Of a stretch of DNA of 64,000 bases, positions 57,296 to 64,000 are shown piece by piece. Source of the stretch: Nitratidesulfovibrio termitidis HI1 (GTDB taxonomy: Bacteria > Desulfobacterota > Desulfovibrionia > Desulfovibrionales > Desulfovibrionaceae); assembly GCF_000504305.1 (NCBI RefSeq), contig NZ_KI632512.1:404388-468387 (forward strand), read 5' to 3'. The position numbers were made by a program, and so were the translations under genes. The notes under the pieces were generated by a model, which searched no databases, was not told where the DNA came from, and saw only the letters and a list, made by a program, of their open reading frames with translations. The stretch's first letter is position 1; the number at the start of each line of letters is the position of its first letter.

Positions 57296-58474
57296 ATCCT
57301 GCAAGGACAGCCTGAACGTGGCCGAATGCCAGCTGCGGCAGCGCGGGCACACGCTGAAGGTGTGCTCGCGGCGCAGGCCGCAGGACCCGCACACGAAACG
57401 CTTTACCTTGCGGGCGTGCTCGATGAAATATTCCAGCTGGCTGCGGAATACCGGCGACAGATGCTGCTGCTCCATGGACAGCGACAGCAGTTCCAGCCGG
57501 GCCGCCCAGAAATCGGGGCGCAGCACCATGGCCTTGGCCAGCCAGTTGCCTGCCTCTTCGCGGTTGCCGCAGCGCAGCAGGAACAGCGCCCCGTAGTATT
57601 GCAGCAGCAGGTCCGGCTCCTGCGCCTCTATGGCGGCAAGCACCGTGGCGCAACGCTTTTCCTCGAAGTCCGCGTTGCCCGCCCCGTTTGCACCGTTCGC
57701 ACTCGCTCCGCCGGGTTTGGCGGCACCGTTGTCGTTGCGCAGGGCGGGGACTTCAAGTTCAAGCAATCCTTCAAGCAGCAGAAAGCGGATGGAGGCGGGC
57801 ACCCGTTCCAGTCCTTCGCGCAGCAACTTGCCCGCACGCCGCCATTCGCCCGCGCGGGCCGCCATGACCAGCCGCGCCCGCCAGGCCTCCACCGCGCCGG
57901 GGTAGACCTTTACGGCCTTGGCCAGCAGCGTCCTGGCCTCGTCGGGCCGCCCGCAGCGGTCCAGGTCTTCGGCATGGCGGACCATGTAATGGGCCTGCGC
58001 CGGGCGGAAGCCCAGCCGCGCGTACTGCGCCGCCGCTTCCTGAAAGGCGCCGCTGTCCGCATGCAGCAGGGCAAGTTCATAGGTGATCTGCTCCGGATCG
58101 GCCCCGAGCGCCCGCGCCTCGTCAAAGGCGGCAAGGGCCCGGTCCATGACCCCGCCACGCCGGTAGTCGCGGCCCAGTTCGAACAGGGCGCGCGCCTTGA
58201 ACTGCGGGTCCAGTCCGGACCGTACAATGAGGCTGCTGCGGATCTGTACGGCGCGTTCGATGTCGCCGCGCAGGCGGTACAGGTTGCCGAGGGCAAGGTA
58301 GATCTCCACCGCGTCCGGGTCGTTGCGCACCACCCGGCTCAGTTCCTGGATGGCCGACAGCGCATCGCGCGCGCCGGGAGATTCGGCATCCGGCCCCATG
58401 GGCGAAAGGATGTCGGCACGCCGGTGGCCCAGCAGGGTGCGCGCGCCCGCCTTCAGTCTGTCCAGCAGCGTCAC
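57293..58474 (-). CDS. lapB: LapB-like TPR protein with C-terminal rubredoxin-type zinc site
   Basis: Tetratricopeptide protein of 393 residues. TPR units run from about residue 35 to 330 (AVEIYLALGNLYRLRGDIERAVQIRSSLI, FKARALFELGRDYRRGGVMDRALAAFDEARAL, ITYELALLHADSGAFQEAA). The C-terminus has CGSCGLRRE and CPRCRSWHS, the metal-binding tail of LapB (YciM), which controls LpxC turnover and lipopolysaccharide assembly in E. coli. The start is a GTG with GGGAG 6 bases upstream. It lies 12 bases after the lapA gene, the conserved lapA-lapB order. Confidence 0.88.
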   Translation of the reverse strand: MTLLDRLKAGARTLLGHRRADILSPMGPDAESPGARDALSAIQELSRVVRNDPDAVEIYLALGNLYRLRGDIERAVQIRSSLIVRSGLDPQFKARALFELGRDYRRGGVMDRALAAFDEARALGADPEQITYELALLHADSGAFQEAAAQYARLGFRPAQAHYMVRHAEDLDRCGRPDEARTLLAKAVKVYPGAVEAWRARLVMAARAGEWRRAGKLLREGLERVPASIRFLLLEGLLELEVPALRNDNGAAKPGGASANGANGAGNADFEEKRCATVLAAIEAQEPDLLLQYYGALFLLRCGNREEAGNWLAKAMVLRPDFWAARLELLSLSMEQQHLSPVFRSQLEYFIEHARKVKRFVCGSCGLRREHTFSVCPRCRSWHSATFRLSLQD

Positions 58475-58486
58475 GGAGTCTCCCGC

Positions 58487-58882
58487 CTAGCCGGCCTTGG
58501 CCGGGGTGGGTTCCGCAGCGGCAACGGGGGCCGGGGTAGTGGCCGTCACCGGTTCCGGAGTCTTGCGCGCGGTTTCCAGCGGCAGGTTGCGCAGCGAATT
58601 CAGTTCCTTTTCCAGCACGCGGATGCGCTTGTTGGCACGGCGCAGGGCGGCCCCGGCACGCAGGCGGCTGACCATGAGCAGCAGCATGGTACACAGCGCG
58701 CCCAGCAGAAAGGCACACAGGATCATGAAGTAGAACGGCAGTTCGATGGAACTCCACGCGGTGTCGAAGAACAGGTCGAGCTTCAGGGTGACGGCCTGCG
58801 ACAGCACCGCGTTGTTCTGCACGAAGAACATCATGGAGATGAAGAACACCAGTACCAGAACGAGAACCTTGACGAAGCGCAT
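58487..58882 (-). CDS. lapA: LapA-domain (DUF1049) membrane protein
   Basis: Inner-membrane protein of 131 residues with two helices, VLVLVLVFFISMMFFVQNNA and a second containing FYFMILCAFLLGALCTMLLL, then a basic coiled coil (RRANKRIRVLEKELNSL) and a Pro/Thr/Ala tail. FVQNN between the helices is the LapA signature. GGAGG lies 7 bases before the ATG. It immediately precedes lapB, with which it probably forms a complex in lipopolysaccharide assembly. Confidence 0.88.
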   Translation of the reverse strand: MRFVKVLVLVLVFFISMMFFVQNNAVLSQAVTLKLDLFFDTAWSSIELPFYFMILCAFLLGALCTMLLLMVSRLRAGAALRRANKRIRVLEKELNSLRNLPLETARKTPEPVTATTPAPVAAAEPTPAKAG

Positions 58883-58892
58883 GTCGGCCTCC

Positions 58893-59390
58893 TTACCGTC
58901 CCGCGCGGGGCAGGCGGTCGAACAGGGGTTTCAGGGCATGATACGTGGAATGCAGATGCTCGGGAATGACCCGTGTTTCGCTCATCACCGCCATGAACGA
59001 CGAATCGCCGTTCCAGCGCGGCACAAGGTGGAAATGCAGATGTTCGCGGATGCCCGCCCCGGCGGCCTCGCCCAGGTTCAGCCCCACGTTGATGCCCTGC
59101 GGGTTGAAGCGCTGGCGCAGCATGGTGGTGCAGGTCTGGATAAGGTCCATCATTTCGTGGGCTTCGTCCGGTTCCAGCGCGGCAAGGTCCATGACGTGCC
59201 GGAACGGCGTGACCATGAGGTGGCCGTTGTTGTACGGGAACTTGTTCATGATCACGAAATTGTGCCGCCCCCGGTACAGGACCAGGCGTGCCTCGTCCTC
59301 GTCGGTGTGCTCGGGCAGGCAGAACACGCAGCTGTCGGGCTTGGGGCCCAGGATGTAGTCGAGGCGCCACGGCGCCCAGAGGGTTTCCAT
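58893..59390 (-). CDS. HIT-family hydrolase
   Basis: Histidine-triad nucleotide hydrolase of 165 residues of the AP4A-hydrolase type. The active-site motif is HLHFHLVPRW. The start METLWAPWRLDYILGPK and the CVFC pair are typical of this subgroup. FNPQGINVGLNLGEAAGAGIREHLH precedes the triad. Start at 59388-59390, with GGAA upstream; a GTG at 59426 is an alternative. It lies 10 bases upstream of lapA in the same direction. Confidence 0.93.
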   Translation of the reverse strand: METLWAPWRLDYILGPKPDSCVFCLPEHTDEDEARLVLYRGRHNFVIMNKFPYNNGHLMVTPFRHVMDLAALEPDEAHEMMDLIQTCTTMLRQRFNPQGINVGLNLGEAAGAGIREHLHFHLVPRWNGDSSFMAVMSETRVIPEHLHSTYHALKPLFDRLPRAGR

Positions 59391-59643
59391 GATCCGTTCC
59401 GTCTCCTGAAGCACGGTGCGCCCCACTGTTTGTGTGCATGCGCAACGTGCCGTATTTCCGATTGAAATTCGACCGGTCAGATGTGCTTACACCCTAGGGC
59501 CTTGCGGGGCAAGGGGGGCGGGCCGCCGGAGCCGATGTTTGTGGCGCTGGCGGGCGCTGCATTGCCGCTCACGCCCGGTCTGGTGCCAACGGAGATCGGT
59601 TGGGACCGGTCGCGGTTTCCGGGCCGCCCCGTCCCAGCGACCG

Positions 59644-62600
59644 TCAGCCCTCCGGCGTTCCGGTGGCGCCGCCCGTTTCGCTGCCGGTTCCGGGCGTGTC
59701 CTGTCCAGCCTTTTCCGCCTGTCCGGACGTTCCTTCCTGCCTGCTCACTCCTTCCCGTTCGTCCTGTCCGTTCCGAAGTTCACGCCAGCCCGCAGGCCTG
59801 TGCCGCCTGGCGCCGGAGGTCATGTTCTGGCCCTGGGCCACGCAGGCGGCTTCGGCGTCCTGCCCGTCGCCAGCCTGTCCGTCATCAGCCATCGCCCCTC
59901 CAGCCGCTGCCGCGGTTTCATCTTCCCCGCCGGGTCCGGCATCCGCCGCAAGGGCCTCGCGCGCGGTTTCCTCGCGCAGCAGTTCGTGGGCCAGGTCCAG
60001 TTGCGCGGCGCGGGTGCGGGCCAGGCCGTCCAGCTTGGCCGCCAGCACCCGGCGCAGCACGCGACCGTAGGCGGGCCCCGCCGGAATGCCCATGGCCAGC
60101 AGGTCGTTGCCGGTGATGTCGGGCGTTTCGCCGCGCAGGCGAGTGAGATAGTACGAGATATGCTTGCGTGCGTCCTCGGACTTGGCGCGGGCCATCAGGT
60201 ACAGGATGCCTTCCGGCGCGATGGGCGAAAGCAGGTTGTTCAGCCCGCTCATGGAGCCGTCGCGCTGCATCCACAGGTTGAGCAGGTTGTACACCTCGCG
60301 CACGTTCTCCCGCAGCGTCAGAAAGTCCTGCCGGACCTTGCGCGAGAAGGCCAGCCGGTCGGTGACGGCGGCCACGTCCAGGTACTTGCCGTTGCCGCAC
60401 AGCCCCAGCAGATAGAGCATCCACGGTTCCGGCGCGGGCGAAAGGTACAGCAGCCGGTACCAGTGCAGCACCCGCTCAAGCTCGGTCAGCACGTCCATCT
60501 TGGCCGGATTCAGTTTCAGCAGCGGGTGGATCAGGCGCAGGATGTCGAAGTCCTCCATGCGGCGGATGCACGGCAGGGGGGCCTTTTCGTCGAAGATCAG
60601 CTTCAGTTCGTGGAACAGCCGCGCCCCGGACAGGCGATCCATCATGCCCAGTTGCAGGGCGTTCTTGATGAGCCGCTCGCACTGCGCCCCGATGCGGAAA
60701 TCGTAGCGCTTCTCGAAGCGGATGGCGCGCAGGATGCGGGTGGGGTCTTCCACGAAGGACAGCGAGTGCAGCACGCGGATGACCTTGTCCTTCATGTCGC
60801 GCTGCGCGCCGAAGAAGTCCACCAGCCGCCCGAAGTGCGCGCCGTTCAACTGCACGGCCTGGGCGTTGATGGTGAAGTCGCGTCGGTACAGGTCCATCTT
60901 GATGGACGACAGCTCGACTGTGGGCAGTGCCGCTGGATATTCGTAGTATTCCAGGCGGGCCGTGGCCACGTCGATGCGCTGTTCCGGCCGTGCGGCGGCG
61001 CGGTGGGCCGCTTCCGCCGTGGCCTCGTCGGAGGCATTGCCCGCAACGGGGAGGGCGGGCGGGGTGATGGTGGCGCCGGAAATCTCCGTGGCGGGGAGGA
61101 CGTTCAGGGTGACGTCCTGTGCGGCATCGGGCGCGGCGTCGGGACGACCGTTGCCGCCGCGCGTCTTTTCCGATTCCCATGCGGGAAAGATGACCACGGC
61201 GGTCTTGAACTTGTGGTGCGCGCGCATGCGCCCGCCCAGTTCATCGGCCAGGGCGCGGGCAAAGGCGATGCCGTCGCCTTCAACCACCACATCAAGGTCC
61301 AGGTTGGGCCGCCCCAGCAGAATGTCCCGCACGAAGCCGCCCACGGCGTACACCGGCACGTCCAGCCGGTCGCCCAGCCTGCCCGCCAGTTCCAGCAGGC
61401 GAAAGTGGGTGTCGGGCAGGCGTTCCTGCAGCAGGGAGCGGATGTTCTTTTCGCGCCGGGATTCGGGCAGCAGCGTTTCCGGAATGCGGGCGGGTTCTTC
61501 CACCAGGGTGTTGATGAGGTCGGTGCGGGTGATGACCCCCACCACGTCTCCCGCTTCCTCGTCGCTGTCGGCGGCGTGTGAGCCGGACGGGCCGGATGAG
61601 GGGGACGGGCCGGATGAGGGGGGCGGGGGCGTGCGGTCCACGCCGTAGCTGCCCGCCAGATGCGGCGCGGGTACCCTGTCTACCACGGGCACCAGGCGCT
61701 GGCGCTGGCCCACGATGATTTCCATGACCTTGTACAGGTCCTCGTTGGGGGTCACGGTCTGCACCCGGCGGTGCATGTATTCCGTCACGCCCATGTGCCC
61801 CAGCCCGTGCGCGATGGCCCGCGCGGCGGTCTGCTGTTCCAGATAACCCACGCACCGCCGGGTGCCCGTGGCGAACACGGGCACGGCCTTCAGGCCGTAG
61901 CGGGTCATGGTTTCCTCGGCATCGGCGATGGAGCGGTCGTCGTCCACGCCCACCACGGGCGAGGACATCAGGTCGCGCACCCGCATCTGCGGGTTGACGG
62001 CGGAAAAGAGCAGGGCGAACAGTTCGTCGCGCACCTGTTGCAGGGTCTTGTCCTTGACCGAGGCCGAGGCCGCGTACGGGTGCCCCCCGCCCCCGAGCGA
62101 GGTGCACACCTGGGCCACGTCCACTTCGGCCAGACGGCTTCGGGCCACCACCTGCACCCTGTCGCCCATGCGGCACAGGGCGAACAGCACCTTGATGTTC
62201 TCCATGTCCATCATCTTGTGCGCCAGCAGCGCAAAGTCGCCCATGTAGGTTTCCAGGGACGCCTCGGCGATGGTCACCAGGGTGCCGTTGATGTCGTGGG
62301 TGGTGGCCGATTCCAGCAGGGCGTTGAGGATGCCCACCTGCTCGCTGGTCAGGTCGCGGGCAATGAGCTCGGCGATGGCGTTCAGGTCCATGCCCTGGGT
62401 CTTCAGCCAGCCCGCGGCGGAAAAGTCGTGTTCGGTGGTGGAGGCAAAGGTGAACGAGCCGGTATCCTCGAAGATGCCGAGGCCGAGCATGGTGGCTTCA
62501 TCGCCGGAAAGCGTCAGCCCCCGCTCGCGGATCTCGGCCACGATGATGGCCGTGGTGGAGCCCCACGGGAACACCCGGCTGAACGCGGCGGGAATGTCTT

Positions 62601-62937
62601 CGGGGGTATCCGGATGGTGGTCCCAGAGGTGCACGGTAACCCCGGCCCGGGCCAGCACATTGTGCACGTGGGGCACCCGCGAATGCTGGCGGGTATCCAC
62701 GATGACCAGGGTCTGCACGCTTTCCGGATCGATGTCGCGCGCCTGCCGGAAGTTGAACATGTAGGTGGCGCTTTCGATGAAGAAATTGCGCAGGGTGCGT
62801 TCCTGGCTGCCGGGAAACACCAGCACCGCGCCGGGGTACAGCTTGCCCGCCGCCACCATGGCGGCCAGCGCGTCGAAGTCTGCGTTGGCATGGGCGGTGA
62901 TCAGCACCGGCGCGGCGATTTTGGGGGGCTGCTGCAT
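59644..62937 (-). CDS. DHH-CBS-poly(A) polymerase/tRNA nucleotidyltransferase multidomain protein
   Basis: Protein of 1097 residues. The N-terminal DHH phosphoesterase domain (ITAHANADFDALAAM, VDTRQHSR, WDHHPDTPEDIP, and GGGGHPYAASASV of DHHA1) covers residues 1-310. Two CBS domains follow (about 315-510), interrupted by a Pro/Ser-rich loop. The class II nucleotidyltransferase domain has YAVGGFVRDILLGRPNLDLDVVVEGDG and DLYRRDFTINAQA. In bacteria with split CCA synthesis such enzymes are A-adding. A 60-residue insertion sits between the strand motifs and a low-complexity tail of about 110 residues ends the protein. The start at 62937 lacks a good ribosome binding site. Confidence 0.9.
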   Translation of the reverse strand: MQQPPKIAAPVLITAHANADFDALAAMVAAGKLYPGAVLVFPGSQERTLRNFFIESATYMFNFRQARDIDPESVQTLVIVDTRQHSRVPHVHNVLARAGVTVHLWDHHPDTPEDIPAAFSRVFPWGSTTAIIVAEIRERGLTLSGDEATMLGLGIFEDTGSFTFASTTEHDFSAAGWLKTQGMDLNAIAELIARDLTSEQVGILNALLESATTHDINGTLVTIAEASLETYMGDFALLAHKMMDMENIKVLFALCRMGDRVQVVARSRLAEVDVAQVCTSLGGGGHPYAASASVKDKTLQQVRDELFALLFSAVNPQMRVRDLMSSPVVGVDDDRSIADAEETMTRYGLKAVPVFATGTRRCVGYLEQQTAARAIAHGLGHMGVTEYMHRRVQTVTPNEDLYKVMEIIVGQRQRLVPVVDRVPAPHLAGSYGVDRTPPPPSSGPSPSSGPSGSHAADSDEEAGDVVGVITRTDLINTLVEEPARIPETLLPESRREKNIRSLLQERLPDTHFRLLELAGRLGDRLDVPVYAVGGFVRDILLGRPNLDLDVVVEGDGIAFARALADELGGRMRAHHKFKTAVVIFPAWESEKTRGGNGRPDAAPDAAQDVTLNVLPATEISGATITPPALPVAGNASDEATAEAAHRAAARPEQRIDVATARLEYYEYPAALPTVELSSIKMDLYRRDFTINAQAVQLNGAHFGRLVDFFGAQRDMKDKVIRVLHSLSFVEDPTRILRAIRFEKRYDFRIGAQCERLIKNALQLGMMDRLSGARLFHELKLIFDEKAPLPCIRRMEDFDILRLIHPLLKLNPAKMDVLTELERVLHWYRLLYLSPAPEPWMLYLLGLCGNGKYLDVAAVTDRLAFSRKVRQDFLTLRENVREVYNLLNLWMQRDGSMSGLNNLLSPIAPEGILYLMARAKSEDARKHISYYLTRLRGETPDITGNDLLAMGIPAGPAYGRVLRRVLAAKLDGLARTRAAQLDLAHELLREETAREALAADAGPGGEDETAAAAGGAMADDGQAGDGQDAEAACVAQGQNMTSGARRHRPAGWRELRNGQDEREGVSRQEGTSGQAEKAGQDTPGTGSETGGATGTPEG

Positions 62938-62964
62938 GCGTGGGTGTCCGTGGGGTGCGCCGGG

Positions 62965-64000
62965 TCAGGAGCGCGAGCGGGGGTGATGGGCGCGGTGCAC
63001 CTGGCGCAGCCGGTCGGCCTGCACGTGGGTGTAGATTTCCGTGGCGGCGATGTCGGCGTGGCCCAGCAGCATCTGCACGGTGCGCAGGTCGGCACCTCCG
63101 TCCAGCAGGTGAGTGGCGAAGGAATGGCGAAAGGTGTGCGGCGAAATGTCCTTGCGGATGCCCGCCTCGGCCACGTGGCGCTTGACCATCTTCCACACCG
63201 CCTGGCGGGTCAGCCCTTTGCCGGAACGGTTCAGGAACAGGGCGTCCTCCACCGGGCGGAAGGCGGGTCGCCAGTCGCGGATGTAGGCCGCCAGCAGTTT
63301 GGCCGCCGTGTCGTGCACCGGCACGATGCGTTCCTTGGACCCCTTGCCGAATACCCGCACCAGGCCGGTCATGGGGTCGAAGTCCAGCGGGCGCAAGCCG
63401 CACAGTTCGGAGACGCGCAGGCCGGAGGCGTACAGCAGCTCCAGCATGGTGCGGTCGCGAAAGCCCAGCCGGTCGGAAAGGTCGGGCCGGGCCAGTACGG
63501 CGGACATTTCCTCGCGGGTCAGCACGTCGGGCAGGGTGCGCGGCAGCTTGGGGTTTTCCAGATAGCGCAGCGGGTCTGTCGCAAGCTGGCCCTCTGCCAC
63601 GCCGTGGGCGAACAGTCCGCGCAGGGCGGACAGATGGCGGGACAGGGTGCGGCTGGTCAGGCTGCGTCGCCGCAAGTCTACAATATACAGGAACAGGGTC
63701 TGTTCCGTGGCGGCTTCAAGGTTGACGCCGCCCTGCGCGAGAAACCCGGCAAAGTCGGACAGGTCCGCCGCGTAGGCGGCCAGGGTGTTTTCCGCAAGGC
63801 CGCGCTCGATGAGCAGGTATTCCAGATACCCGTCGATGAGCGGGTGCGAGGCCTTGGGCGCGCCATCCTGCCCGGCGCGGGGTGCCGGAGTGCGCCGGGC
63901 GCGCGTGGCAGGCTCGGCGGGATGTGTCGTTTTGGTCGGTTTGCTGCCGCGACGGGCGGGCGCTGCCCTGGCGGATTCGCCGGGGGCGGTGGCGACTGAG
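62965..64000 (-). CDS. Tyrosine recombinase of the XerC/XerD type (5' end outside window)
   Basis: Site-specific recombinase, about 345 residues visible, frame open through the window edge. All catalytic residues are present: Arg in YASGLRVSELCGL, Lys in GKGSKERIVPV, HTFRHSFATHLL (His-x-x-Arg), His in LLGHADIAATEIYTH and the Tyr in the same segment. The N-terminal SAM-like domain (LIDGYLEYLLIERGLAENTLAAYAADLSDFAGFL) is preceded by about 45 basic Ala/Thr/Pro-rich residues with no start codon. It matches housekeeping XerD better than a phage integrase, but the dif partner is not in the window. Confidence 0.9.
   Translation of the reverse strand, partial: SVATAPGESARAAPARRGSKPTKTTHPAEPATRARRTPAPRAGQDGAPKASHPLIDGYLEYLLIERGLAENTLAAYAADLSDFAGFLAQGGVNLEAATEQTLFLYIVDLRRRSLTSRTLSRHLSALRGLFAHGVAEGQLATDPLRYLENPKLPRTLPDVLTREEMSAVLARPDLSDRLGFRDRTMLELLYASGLRVSELCGLRPLDFDPMTGLVRVFGKGSKERIVPVHDTAAKLLAAYIRDWRPAFRPVEDALFLNRSGKGLTRQAVWKMVKRHVAEAGIRKDISPHTFRHSFATHLLDGGADLRTVQMLLGHADIAATEIYTHVQADRLRQVHRAHHPRSRS

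Overview
The window is high-GC chromosomal DNA of a sulfate-reducing deltaproteobacterium of the Desulfovibrio/Nitratidesulfovibrio group. The main evidence is a complete heterodisulfide reductase/flavin oxidoreductase cluster next to an iron alcohol dehydrogenase, the arrangement described in D. vulgaris, together with many Fe-S redox proteins, a DHH-CBS-PAP tRNA nucleotidyltransferase and several sigma-54-type regulatory parts. No rRNA operon, CRISPR array or complete insertion sequence was seen.

Layout. 1-8217 is a protein quality-control block: hslU (cut by the window edge), a periplasmic HtrA protease, an S1-domain protein, a small parvulin, an Hsp20 chaperone and a LonB-type protease. 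8675-11342 holds a small unknown protein and a DUF485/acetate-type symporter pair. 11448-14069 (minus) encodes a two-subunit molybdopterin/Fe-S oxidoreductase. 14596-22989 is adh followed by hdrCBA and the flx genes, in which FlxD and FlxC are fused. A rubrerythrin-like protein, a TrfA-like protein, a second iron alcohol dehydrogenase, a PAS histidine kinase and a sigma-54 activator follow up to 29059. The simplest model is that alcohol oxidation by Adh supplies NADH to Flx-Hdr, and that the kinase/activator pair controls the pathway.

29060-31200 is an accessory patch: a low-GC orphan gene, an ADP-ribosylglycohydrolase homologue that lacks the usual metal ligands, a tRNA fragment fused to its stop codon, and an intact tRNA-Arg(CCT). 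31294-33265 carries gluQ and a small unknown gene. 33436-36655 carries a TetR regulator, two candidate tandem small RNAs, an acyltransferase and a glycosyltransferase. 36749-40501 has rarA, rsmE and gcvT, with a repeat-rich spacer between the last two. 40848-48984 has a large unknown protein, then GAF protein-mreB-suhB, a nudix/rimI pair with overlapping start codons, tpiA and secG.

49021-52010 is a second accessory patch: tRNA-Leu(GAG), a membrane-anchored solute-binding protein with a low-GC tail, a zinc-ribbon microprotein and a CI-like repressor, with one identical 18-bp operator in front of each of the last two, plus three 21-bp tandem repeats. 52169-64000 (all minus) is housekeeping: lysA, a lipoprotein, mutS, lapA-lapB, a HIT protein, the CCA/poly(A)-type enzyme and a Xer recombinase cut by the window edge.

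The most unusual signals are outside genes: a 33-nt core found twice inside compensating stems (23036-23088 and 39315-39365), the two tandem small RNA candidates (34361-34845), and the repressor/operator unit. All functional statements come from reading the sequence and family knowledge; no database search was run.
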